A stretch of DNA of 64,000 nt from Chloroflexota bacterium (GTDB lineage: Bacteria > Chloroflexota > UBA11872 > VXNJ01). The position numbers and the translations under genes are program-made. Under the pieces are notes generated by a model. It was not told the origin of the DNA. It did not search any database and was given only the letters and a program-made list of their open reading frames with translations. Every line of letters starts with the position of its first letter. Position 1 is the stretch's first letter. Positions 43,809 to 52,263 of the stretch are shown piece by piece. The stretch is from positions 1-64,000 of the forward strand of contig JAPOWW010000001.1 of NCBI GenBank assembly GCA_026707405.1, given 5' to 3'.

Positions 43809-46800
43809 CTAGACAAGACCGTCCGAGCACACGATTCGTATTACTTGTGGCTCCTGTGCTTGAGGCTGGTCCGAGTCGTCGGGCGGGTTAAGACGGTACC
43901 GCTCGCGCAGCGCGTCGAGCCGGGTCCGCAGCGCTCGGCCCTCGAGCTGCAGGTTTTTTATTTCTCCCAAGGCGTTCTCGACTTGCTGAGTCAGGTCGCC
44001 GAGGAATATTCGTCGCAGGTCTTCGATGCGTCGCCGCTCCGAGGCATCTTGCCCGGCCTCGTTCATGGCCATCCTGAGGTGCTTGGAGATATACCGGCGC
44101 GCCTGCGTGTCGCGCGGCCGTCTGGCCCTACCCAGCCGCCTACCGAAATCCGATCTGAACGCCTCGAACGCCGCCATTACCCGTTCGTTGGTATCGCTAG
44201 GCAACTCTTGGGCAGGCGTATCGCGTTCGCATTCAGCCGCCGCCACAAACTGGGAAGGACTGATAGCCCGAGGCTGTAGGTCACCGGCCACGGCGTAGCA
44301 TCCCTTGACCTCTCCAACGCTGAGCAGCACAAGCGTCTCTCCAGCCCTGGGCGGATCGAACGGAGAGACGGCCAACGAGTCTTCTCCCGGCGACACGAGC
44401 GGCATCTGGCTGTCTTCGATCTCCAAAGCGCCTTGCAGATGTAGGACACCGACTGGCTTCTGCGGTTCCCCAGCTAACGTCAATGCCGACCGTATCCCAT
44501 CCGGCAGGTTCGTGATCGTCTTCCACAGGTCCGGATCGTCGTCCTGGATGCGCTGAAGCAGCGCAACAGCACGCTGATGGGCCGCGATCTCGTCAAGGCC
44601 ATCGTCGATGTCGGGCAGTTGCTTGCCTTCATAGATGCTGTACATAGCCTTGACATTCAGCCGCTCGGCATCCGAGAGCAGCTTGCTGTCCAACCCAATC
44701 AGGTCGTGAAACAACTGGATTCGCCTATTGAGGCGCTGCGTCAGGGAAAGCTCTTTATCGACCTCCCGGTCGGGCCACATGTTATTGAGGTTTATCGCGT
44801 CGTATTCAGTGCCGATGCGGTCGACGCGCCCGAACCGCTGAATCAGACGGACGGGGTTCCAGTGCAAGTCGTAGTTCAGTACGCGGGCGCAGTCTTGCAA
44901 GTTCTGCCCTTCCGAGACGATATCAGTTGCGAGCAATACTCTGATTTCCGGGCCGGGCAACCTTTCGCCATCACCCAGGTTCCAGGTCGGCGAGAATCGC
45001 TTCACAATGGACTCCGCGTCGTTTCGGGTATTGCCGGTGAGCCGGGCGATTTCGCGGTTGCGGCCGCCAGGGTTCAACTCGCGGTACAGATACTCGATGG
45101 TCGTTTCGGCCTCCGAGAAGATCAGCACTTTGCCCGACTTGACCTCCGGGAGATCGAGAAACTCCCACAACGTTTGGAGCTTGTCGTCGTCTTCGGGGCC
45201 TATATCGACAACACGCTCCATCACTTCCTGCAGCAAGGCGTGGTCGGCGTCCAGATTTTCAATCCAGTCCGCTGTATTGAAGTCATCGGTTGTATGGACC
45301 AGCTTGCTATTCCGGTCACCGCCCATTTGCCTGCGACGTTCTTCCTGACCGAGTACTTCCAACAGATCGTCGGCGTCGAACGACTGACCGGAAAGTAGCC
45401 GAGTAGCGGTGGCGCCGATGGGCACGTAGCCCGCTTCCAGCGCCTGCTTGAAGTTGCGGTTGCTGTTCATGAGCGAGCTCAGCGTGGAGCGAAACGCCTC
45501 TATGCTTGATTCCAGCCGCTTAAGAAGAAGCACTCCCATCAGCCTGGCTATACGGTCGCGGGCCCTGAACAGATCGCGGTATTCCGGTTTGTGCTTTTCT
45601 TCCTCTTTTATGTATTCGGTGACTCTGTATCTAGCCCCAGCGTGTTGCGCCAGCAGGGCCTCGATCTCCTCAAGCGAGCCAGCCTTCGCATACACCTTGT
45701 CGAGTTGGTACGGCACGTTATCCAGCAACGGTTCCGGGAACCGCACGGCTTTACCATCTATGGCCGCAGTATCGCCGTATAGCTCCGTTATGTCCTTGCG
45801 GCGGCGGCGGATGAACACCGATGAGAGAACCTCTTCAATCTCGGCCTTTGGCACGGATGGCGGCTGGGGCTTGTTCATTGGGGGCGCGCCGATCCGACCG
45901 CCAAGAAGCCATGCGACGAATTCCCTTACGTAGTTCTCATGGTCGGCGCGGTACTCCAGCCATCGCCGAGCGTTCTGGAAGTATTGCTCAAGGCTGACGG
46001 GTTCTATATTCAGACCGTGCGCCGTGTCGTCCAGGAACAGCGTGATCTGCCGGTATATGTCCATCGGTCCCAGGTTCTGGGGCGTGGCGCTGAGCAGGAC
46101 TACTTTATGGTCGCCTGCCTCAAGGTACTCACGTAGGCCTTTCGAGCGTTTGTTGCGGTTGCGGAAGTTGTGCGCCTCGTCTACCAGGACCGGCCCCCGG
46201 TTGGGGAAGTCCTGCTGAAGAATGATCCCTTGCCCCGGTGGCGCGGCGTCCACGTACCGGCCCAGCTCTTCGTCGAACTCGGGGTCTTCAACAGCGCTGA
46301 TCAGGCTGTGCGATACGACTTCGGCCCCGAGTCCAAATCTCTCGTTGAAGTGCTGCCACATGGGCTTGAGTCCGGCGGGGCAGAGGATTAGCGGCGGGCC
46401 GTCGTTTGGATAGCTCACGCGGAGATGACGAAGCAACTCCGCGCCGATGAAAGTCTTGCCGAGGCCAACAACGTCGCCGACATAGCAGCCGCCGTAGGCT
46501 TCGATCATCGCCAGCCCTCGGCTTACGGCGTCTTGCTGGAAGTTAGCCAACGCGTCCAGCGGCGTCAGCGGCAGATCGCCTCCGACCAGACCGGTGTGAT
46601 AAAGCTCGTAGAGCGCCTTGAGGTAGACGTGATAAGGCGGCGTTTGAGCCAGCGCCCAGGAGCGGTCCAACTCGCGCTCCAGCGCCGGGCCGATGTCCTC
46701 GGAATCTTTCCACAGGTCCTCGAACCAGTCGCGCAGCGCTCGCATCTCGGCGTCGCCGGTGACTCGCACGTTCAGCTCGGTGTTGCCGGTGAACCCGGCG

Positions 46801-47348
46801 AGCGTGAAGTTGGACGATCCGACGACCGCCGCGCCCGGCTCGGCATGATCGGCGTACCAGCACAGATAGGCCTTGGCGTGGAGGGGACTTCGCAGATAAG
46901 CACGAACCTCGACCTGGCCGGTCGCGACCATGTCTCGCAGCGTTGACACGGCGTCTTCCGATCCGCCGGTCTGCGGGAGCACCGACACGCCCTGGGCGAT
47001 GCGGTCGACGGCCCGCTGCGCGATTTCGGCCCGCTGCCGCCGCCTGACCAGCGAGTCGGCGTCGAGCCGCGCCCTTAACGCATCGGCCTGCTGGAGTCCT
47101 TGCGCGACCTCTTCGAGGACCTTGCCGTCGGTGCGTCCGACCAGTATGCGTACCTTGTCCAGCCGGGACAGGTCCTGGGCCACAGCCTCGAAACCGCTGA
47201 CGAAGAAGTAACCGACGGCGATGTCGGCTCGCGCGGAACTGGACAGCATCTCCCTGAGCCGCTCCAGGAGAGGGGGATCGGTGGACGCGTGGAGGATGTT
47301 CACGAGCGGATCACGTTGGTAGTTCGAATCCAATCGGATTCTGACCAA
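43809..47348 (-). CDS. PLD-nuclease/SNF2-family helicase
   Basis: A large defence-type protein of up to 1179 residues. The N-terminal 200 residues carry a phospholipase D-like nuclease site (HAKAYLCW at about 157-164 with VGSSNFTLAG at about 176-185). An SNF2/SF2 helicase follows: Walker A GDVVGLGKTF (about 291), DEAH box (about 390), SATPQNLGP, and the C-terminal ATDIVSEGQNLQ and QRFGRVDRIG motifs. The last 250 residues form a coiled, charged tail. The start is ambiguous: TTG 47348 overlaps the protease gene by 38 bases, while GTG 47303 begins just after the protease stop; neither has a clear ribosome site. It is the third gene of an operon with a protease and an adenine methylase. Confidence 0.88.
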   Translation of the reverse strand: MVRIRLDSNYQRDPLVNILHASTDPPLLERLREMLSSSARADIAVGYFFVSGFEAVAQDLSRLDKVRILVGRTDGKVLEEVAQGLQQADALRARLDADSLVRRRQRAEIAQRAVDRIAQGVSVLPQTGGSEDAVSTLRDMVATGQVEVRAYLRSPLHAKAYLCWYADHAEPGAAVVGSSNFTLAGFTGNTELNVRVTGDAEMRALRDWFEDLWKDSEDIGPALERELDRSWALAQTPPYHVYLKALYELYHTGLVGGDLPLTPLDALANFQQDAVSRGLAMIEAYGGCYVGDVVGLGKTFIGAELLRHLRVSYPNDGPPLILCPAGLKPMWQHFNERFGLGAEVVSHSLISAVEDPEFDEELGRYVDAAPPGQGIILQQDFPNRGPVLVDEAHNFRNRNKRSKGLREYLEAGDHKVVLLSATPQNLGPMDIYRQITLFLDDTAHGLNIEPVSLEQYFQNARRWLEYRADHENYVREFVAWLLGGRIGAPPMNKPQPPSVPKAEIEEVLSSVFIRRRRKDITELYGDTAAIDGKAVRFPEPLLDNVPYQLDKVYAKAGSLEEIEALLAQHAGARYRVTEYIKEEEKHKPEYRDLFRARDRIARLMGVLLLKRLESSIEAFRSTLSSLMNSNRNFKQALEAGYVPIGATATRLLSGQSFDADDLLEVLGQEERRRQMGGDRNSKLVHTTDDFNTADWIENLDADHALLQEVMERVVDIGPEDDDKLQTLWEFLDLPEVKSGKVLIFSEAETTIEYLYRELNPGGRNREIARLTGNTRNDAESIVKRFSPTWNLGDGERLPGPEIRVLLATDIVSEGQNLQDCARVLNYDLHWNPVRLIQRFGRVDRIGTEYDAINLNNMWPDREVDKELSLTQRLNRRIQLFHDLIGLDSKLLSDAERLNVKAMYSIYEGKQLPDIDDGLDEIAAHQRAVALLQRIQDDDPDLWKTITNLPDGIRSALTLAGEPQKPVGVLHLQGALEIEDSQMPLVSPGEDSLAVSPFDPPRAGETLVLLSVGEVKGCYAVAGDLQPRAISPSQFVAAAECERDTPAQELPSDTNERVMAAFEAFRSDFGRRLGRARRPRDTQARRYISKHLRMAMNEAGQDASERRRIEDLRRIFLGDLTQQVENALGEIKNLQLEGRALRTRLDALRERYRLNPPDDSDQPQAQEPQVIRIVCSDGLV

Positions 47349-47994
47349 TCAGATCCACGGCATTCTTGATGCTGTAAGCGATTATGATGCCCGTGTTGGA
47401 TTTGTACGCTAACGCTGTTCTTTCATCCTTCAAGTACACGGATTCGAATTCCCATTGGTAACCGGAAATCACTCCCGCCACCGATAGCTCGGGTGGGCTG
47501 CTTCCCTGCGGGGTGAAGACTATGGGGCCGCCGGAAAACCCCGGATTGTTGTGGCCATCCAAGAGGAGCGGCTGATTAGCCGAGTTGTAGGCTGAAAAGG
47601 TTGCCTTCTTCACTAGAGGTAGGGGAAAGTCCCGGTTTAGGTTGGCGACCTCATTCGCCAGTCCGTAAGGAAAGCCGAGAAAGAAGACGTCTTGTCCTAA
47701 CGTGAGGCCAGCTGTACTCGGCGACAGGGGGTGCGTCGGAGAAAGTTGAGTTCCGCTGGCCAATACTGAGATATCGACGGCACCTTCGCAATGTCCCACC
47801 AAATCTACTTCGAGTGCCTTCCATGTGTCGTCGTGTTTGACCTCCAATACTGCTTGATCAACTACCGACTTGACCAGATGCTTCGCAGTGACGATGTACT
47901 GCCGATTGGTTACATCGATTGTGAAACAGGTTCCTTGAGAACCGCTGAAACGAAGCTGAAAGGTTCGCTGGAGAATATTGGATGTCGGCAGCAT
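47311..47994 (-). CDS. Trypsin-like serine protease in R-M operon
   Basis: A 227-residue chymotrypsin-fold protease. The catalytic triad is visible: His in VTAKHLV, Asp in AVDISVLA and Ser in NPGFSGGPIV, with a GFPYG strand before the last barrel. There is no signal peptide or membrane helix, so it should act in the cytoplasm. It starts 11 bases after the methylase and overlaps or abuts the PLD-SNF2 gene, so all three are one translational unit. Cytoplasmic trypsin-like proteases are known effectors in several bacterial conflict systems; one between a methylase and a restriction helicase is unusual. Confidence 0.88.
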   Translation of the reverse strand: MLPTSNILQRTFQLRFSGSQGTCFTIDVTNRQYIVTAKHLVKSVVDQAVLEVKHDDTWKALEVDLVGHCEGAVDISVLASGTQLSPTHPLSPSTAGLTLGQDVFFLGFPYGLANEVANLNRDFPLPLVKKATFSAYNSANQPLLLDGHNNPGFSGGPIVFTPQGSSPPELSVAGVISGYQWEFESVYLKDERTALAYKSNTGIIIAYSIKNAVDLIGQNPIGFELPT

Positions 47995-48005
47995 GGAGCG
48001 CTCTC

Positions 48006-51000
48006 CTAACGATTACTGATCGTCCTCGGGGCCTTTGGCTGGGGAGTTGTCAGGCTGCGGCGTTGGAACCAGTCGTTGATGAGGGCGATGTCGGCGGGGG
48101 AGAGGTCGTAGAGGTGGTTGACGATTTCGTTTAGCTGGTCGGTGTCGACGGGTTCTCCGGCGATGCCGGCGGAGGCGATGGAGTCGAGGCGGCGCTGGAG
48201 CACTGGGTCGGGCGTCACGATGGGTAGGCGGGTCATATATTGACGCTTCGGCCTCAAGAATCCCCCGCGCAGGGAACTGGTTATCTGGCACAGCAGGAAT
48301 TCGCTTAGGTGGGAGTTCAGTAGTGCCATGAGCCACCGAGAATCCGTTGGTATTGTGAAGCAGGTCATGTCCAAGTAATTTGCTTTCGTGTCGAAGGCGA
48401 ACCTGACTTCGCGGGCTATGTCGGGCCAGACTATCTTTGGACGGGCGAACTCTTCGTATATCCCTTCCTGCGGCTGCTGCAGCTCGTACCACGGGTGCAG
48501 GTGGGAGGTTGCACGTCTTTCAAGATTGAGGCGATAGATCTCCAAGTGTTCGCGGACCCTGGGGTAGCGGTCGATGTCCACGCCGCGGTTCGTGAAGATG
48601 ATGTAGAGTCCGGCCCATTCCGCGCTCCACCGCTTGATGTTCTTGCCCCTTAGATAGGGCTTGATGATTTCGGCGCTGCGCGGGTCGGCGTCGACAAGCT
48701 CATCGCGCTTGTAGCGGTCGATGACGAAGGCTCGATTCAGCCCAGTCTTGACACCCATATACAACGATCCGTCGACGAACTCGCCGAGCGGAGTTCCCTG
48801 ATTCATAAGGCGCTCGAAGAGGCGTATCAATGCCGGGTCTTCCAAGGCCCAGCCGTTCTGTCTAAGAAACGCCTGGGGATAGTCAGCATGACCGTGGCGG
48901 TCCAGAAGAGCGGGAAGGCCGTCCATAGCCTTGTTCACCGTGTCTGGCGTTACAGATAGTCCCCGTTCATTCAGCGCTATACGGACAGGCGTTGTGAGAT
49001 CGGCGACCCGCAACTCATGGCGGTGTTCCGCCTGCCCATTACGACCGATGAGGACCGCCGGGTACGACGTTGCCGTGAATACCGGCAGGTCGCCAAAGTC
49101 CATCACTTGTTCAATTGTTAGAGAGTCCCGGAGGAGTGCTCGGAGCTTCTTGCCATAGTCGGCCCGCATGTACTTGTTGCTGGTGATGAACGCCAGCCAG
49201 CCGCCAGGACGCATCAGCTCGATAGCCCTGGCGAAGAAGTAGACGAGAATGTCCGCCTTTCCTTGATATACGGACGGGAACCGCGTAGCGAGATCGGGCT
49301 TCAGTTCGCCAAATTGCTCGTGGCGCACGTAGGGCGGGTTGGCGATTACGACGTCGAAGCCGCCACGCGCAGCGAAAACCTCGGCAAAGGCGATGCGCCA
49401 GTCGACTGAGCCCTGGGGCGCGCCCACGCCGCCGAGCGCGTCTCGCAGATCTTGCTCGGTGTTTTTGATGCGTTCCCTGAGGCTGATCTTGGTGGGGCCC
49501 GGTTTCTTGCGCATGTATTCGGCCTTGAGTGCGCCGAGGCTGGATGCCGCGATCTGGTAGTCGAATAGTTCGGTTTGCCGGAGGGGGGAAGTTGGATCGG
49601 GATTGGGAGCGGCGGTAGTGCTGGGGTCCGGGCCGAGGAGGCTGTCGCCGCGGAGGACCTTGAAGTCGAGGTTTGGGAGCGGCTCGGGGACCGCGCCCTC
49701 GTAGTCAACGATGAGCGAGAGCCACATCCGCAGCATGGCGATGTTGATGGCGAACTCGTCATTGTCGACACCGTAGAGGTTATGACCGATGCTGTGCAGC
49801 TTCAGGTCGTAAATGTAGCGAGGATTCTGTCTTAACTCCGGGGTATCCAGCGAGGTCCTCAGGTCAACCATTTCCTGCATCATGCCGAGCAGGTAAGCGC
49901 CGGAGCCGCAAGCCGGATCAACGACTCTGATCTCGGCTAAAGCCTCACGGACTCCATGTGCTTGATCGGAGATTCCTTCAATTTTGTGGTCATCCACGAA
50001 CTCTTGAATTGCCTCCGGCGATGCACCTAGCCCTTGTCCTTCGAGGTAGCCCTTGAGCGCCTCGCGGCACATGAAGGACACGACCGGGCGGGGAGTGTAA
50101 TACGAGCCGCTTTGGTGGCGGCCGGTGACCAGCTCCTCGAAGACCTTGCCGAGCATCTCGGGGTCGACGGCGACCTCGATGTCGAACGGGGTGGACTCCA
50201 TGACTGTGAAGTTGAACTTTTCGAACAGGTCGGTCAGGACCGGGCGAATGGCGTCGTCGGGGACGATTACTCCGTCTTGTTCGTCCAGATGGGTCTTTTC
50301 AAACAGGCCACCGTTGAGGAAGGGGACTTGGCCGAAGACCGACTCCATGTAACGGCCTTTGAAGTTCGAGTTCATGTCGCTCGACCGGGGATTGTTGAGT
50401 CCGAAGAAGAAGAGGTGACACAGCCGGTCCCGGTAGAAGTTGTGGTCACCCCTCCCCTCTCCCGTCAAGGGAGAGGGGATGTCGGTGCGATAGTCGGTCC
50501 ATAGCGCCTTGAGGTAGTCGTTGTCGCCGTTGAAGGTCAGCCAGCCCTTGCGAGAGAGGAAGTAGACGAACATCAGGCGGTTGAAGAGCGTCTGGACGAA
50601 GAGCCGTTTTTTCTCGTCCTCGCTGGGGCCGAAGCCGGAGACAAGTGCCTCTGCCGCCTCGAAAACGCGCTTGTAGTCCTGGAAGAACTTCCTGGTGACG
50701 GGTTCGACGTCGAAAGCCTCTTGCAGGGCCTCGCGGATGCGACCGCTGCGTTCGTAGCTCCAGTAGACGTTGGAGAACTGCTGGACGGCGGTGCGGCGGG
50801 GTAGGTCGCGCTCGACGACCATGCGGCGCAGAGTGAGCTGCGTTCCGCCGAAGTCAGGATGGATGAAGTGGAGCTGCGAGCGGGAAGTGTTAGTGAAGAC
50901 GAGCAGCATGTCCTCGCCGAGCGAAGCTTCGATCTCTTTGGCCGCGGCGACCGCCTCCGCCTTGCGGACGCGAGTCGTCTCCGGGATGTCCACCACAACG

Positions 51001-51227
51001 TAAAGAACGTGGACGCCGTCGAGTTCGGCGATGCGCTCGGCGGTCTTCGGGAGCTTGACGCCGGCGGGAGCGGCGGCGAAGTCGACTTGATCCGAATCAC
51101 CATTGAAATCCAGCTTCTCTACGAAAAGCGCGCGGATGGCTTGCGCGCGGTCGGGATCGGAGGCGGCGAAGATCCGCCCGATGTGCTCTTCTACGTCCCG
51201 CGCGTCTTGTGGGTCCTTGAATGGCAT
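48006..51227 (-). CDS. Eco57I-type DNA adenine methylase/restriction protein
   Basis: A 1073-residue protein. The N-terminal 250 residues are a mixed alpha/beta region of unclear activity. The gamma-class N6-adenine methylase core shows TGRHQSGSYYTPRPVV, SAM motif DPACGSGAYLLG (about 437-448) and catalytic NPPYVRHEQ (about 630-638). The C-terminus from about residue 800 resembles a TaqI-like target-recognition domain (FVDGSLYMGVKTGLNRAFV, IKPYLRGKNIKRW). An R2 repeat encodes residues of about 248-262 (IPSPLTGEGRG). It is first gene of an operon with a protease and a PLD-SNF2 helicase. No PD-(D/E)xK nuclease is obvious; cutting may be done by the PLD domain of the helicase. Confidence 0.88.
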   Translation of the reverse strand: MPFKDPQDARDVEEHIGRIFAASDPDRAQAIRALFVEKLDFNGDSDQVDFAAAPAGVKLPKTAERIAELDGVHVLYVVVDIPETTRVRKAEAVAAAKEIEASLGEDMLLVFTNTSRSQLHFIHPDFGGTQLTLRRMVVERDLPRRTAVQQFSNVYWSYERSGRIREALQEAFDVEPVTRKFFQDYKRVFEAAEALVSGFGPSEDEKKRLFVQTLFNRLMFVYFLSRKGWLTFNGDNDYLKALWTDYRTDIPSPLTGEGRGDHNFYRDRLCHLFFFGLNNPRSSDMNSNFKGRYMESVFGQVPFLNGGLFEKTHLDEQDGVIVPDDAIRPVLTDLFEKFNFTVMESTPFDIEVAVDPEMLGKVFEELVTGRHQSGSYYTPRPVVSFMCREALKGYLEGQGLGASPEAIQEFVDDHKIEGISDQAHGVREALAEIRVVDPACGSGAYLLGMMQEMVDLRTSLDTPELRQNPRYIYDLKLHSIGHNLYGVDNDEFAINIAMLRMWLSLIVDYEGAVPEPLPNLDFKVLRGDSLLGPDPSTTAAPNPDPTSPLRQTELFDYQIAASSLGALKAEYMRKKPGPTKISLRERIKNTEQDLRDALGGVGAPQGSVDWRIAFAEVFAARGGFDVVIANPPYVRHEQFGELKPDLATRFPSVYQGKADILVYFFARAIELMRPGGWLAFITSNKYMRADYGKKLRALLRDSLTIEQVMDFGDLPVFTATSYPAVLIGRNGQAEHRHELRVADLTTPVRIALNERGLSVTPDTVNKAMDGLPALLDRHGHADYPQAFLRQNGWALEDPALIRLFERLMNQGTPLGEFVDGSLYMGVKTGLNRAFVIDRYKRDELVDADPRSAEIIKPYLRGKNIKRWSAEWAGLYIIFTNRGVDIDRYPRVREHLEIYRLNLERRATSHLHPWYELQQPQEGIYEEFARPKIVWPDIAREVRFAFDTKANYLDMTCFTIPTDSRWLMALLNSHLSEFLLCQITSSLRGGFLRPKRQYMTRLPIVTPDPVLQRRLDSIASAGIAGEPVDTDQLNEIVNHLYDLSPADIALINDWFQRRSLTTPQPKAPRTISNR
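50446..50480. repeat. R2 repeat inside the methylase coding sequence
   Basis: A core of about 25 bases (ccctctcccgtcaagggaga and flanks) is identical to intergenic R2 copies, but lies within the open reading frame. It is read in frame as SPLTGEGRG between a conserved TDY helix and NFYRDRL. It looks like a repeat captured as an in-frame insertion of about 40 bases. Confidence 0.8.
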
Positions 51228-51555
51228 GGTCTGGCTCGATTATCGATGGCGGGTCCCGGTGAAATTTACCGGATGATAGTTGCAAAACGCACATAGCGGC
51301 GGAGAAGGTCGTCGGGCGGGGACGGTGTTTTGGCGGGTGGTTGGATTGTGTGGGAGTTGGGTTCACCCTCACCCCAACCCTCTCCCATCAAGGGAGAGGG
51401 GGTTCTTGGTCGGAGAGGGGGTATTGGCCGTCGAGTGAGAGTGGGAATGGGGGATCGAGAGACATAGGTCTTATCGCGGGCTGAGTCAGATTAGCTGTGT
51501 TAGATTCGCTCACCGTGCTAAGCGCGTTGACTGCCGTGCCGAGGAAGATGCTGCG
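51228..51555. other. Divergent gap with R2 repeat and MntA leader
   Basis: A 328-base gap between the methylase operon (minus) and the MntA/HepT pair (plus). It holds an R2 copy at 51363-51401 and a GAGGAAG just before the MntA frame. A four-codon mini-frame ATG CTG CGA TAA (51548-51559) overlaps the predicted MntA ATA codon. No other gene is seen. Both operon promoters must lie here. Confidence 0.55.
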
Positions 51556-51846
51556 ATAACCAGGAACGAAGTTCTCGACAGGCTCCGGTCACAGAAGAAA
51601 ACGCTTGCGGAGCGGTTTGGCGTAACTGGACTCGCGCTGTTCGGTTCGTTCGCGCGGGATCAGGCGACAGAGGGGAGCGACGTCGACATCCTGGTCCGGT
51701 TCGACGGTCCGGCGACGTCGAGATCCTATTTCGGCGTACAGTTCCACATCGAAGACATGCTGGGCCGCCCGGTGGACCTGGTTACCGACAAGGCGCTGCG
51801 TCCGGAGATCCGCCCCTACGTGGAGCGGGAGGCGGTGGATGTGTGA
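51556..51846 (+). CDS. mntA: MntA-type minimal nucleotidyltransferase antitoxin, ATA start
   Basis: Absent from the ORF track because the frame has no ATG/GTG/TTG at its head. The 96-residue product shows the MNT signature GSFARDQATEGSDVDILV (GS-x10-DxD) and a C-terminal DLVTDKALRPEIRPYVERE, matching MntA antitoxins in length and layout. In the family the protein begins M-T-R-x-E-V-L; here the codon at that place is ATA (ITRNEVL), with GAGGAAG eight bases upstream. MntA AMPylates and neutralises its HepT partner, which overlaps it by eight bases. Either ATA is used for initiation or the antitoxin has lost its start. Confidence 0.8.
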   Translation: MTRNEVLDRLRSQKKTLAERFGVTGLALFGSFARDQATEGSDVDILVRFDGPATSRSYFGVQFHIEDMLGRPVDLVTDKALRPEIRPYVEREAVDV

Positions 51847-52219
51847 CTGCGGCGACGAAACCCGGCACTGGGATCTGTACGTTCGGGACATGATCGAGTT
51901 TGCGGAGAATATCCTGTCCTACACGAAGGGAATGGACCAGGAAGGATTCATCGCCGAGACGCGAACCTATGACGCTACGCTGCGCAACATCGAGCTCATT
52001 GGTGAGGCGGCGACGCATGTTCCCCACGACATACGCGAAGCACATCCAGAGATAGAATGGCGACGTATCGTCGCTACTCGAAACCGAGTCGCCCATGGGT
52101 ACCTGGGCATCGATGATGACGTTGTGTGGGACGTCAATCAGACCGATATCCCTGATCTGCTCTTCAAACTCAGAGACCTTTTGGAGTCAAGGGAGGACGA
52201 CGCCAGACAGGCTGAATGA
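51839..52219 (+). CDS. hepT: HepT-type HEPN toxin ribonuclease
   Basis: A 126-residue HEPN (DUF86) protein. The RNase and modification motif R-x4-H-x-Y is intact as RNRVAHGY, preceded by the family's RNIELIGEAA helix and HPEIEWRRIV. In the type VII toxin-antitoxin system, HepT cleaves RNA and is silenced when MntA adds AMP to the Tyr of this motif. ATG 51839 overlaps the mntA stop, so its translation should depend on mntA translation. The pair sits upstream of and divergent from the methylase/protease/helicase operon, typical of a defence island. Confidence 0.88.
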   Translation: MCDCGDETRHWDLYVRDMIEFAENILSYTKGMDQEGFIAETRTYDATLRNIELIGEAATHVPHDIREAHPEIEWRRIVATRNRVAHGYLGIDDDVVWDVNQTDIPDLLFKLRDLLESREDDARQAE

Positions 52220-52263
52220 GTTCGACCATGCCAACGATCAAGCGATGCCGTTGGGGGTGATAC

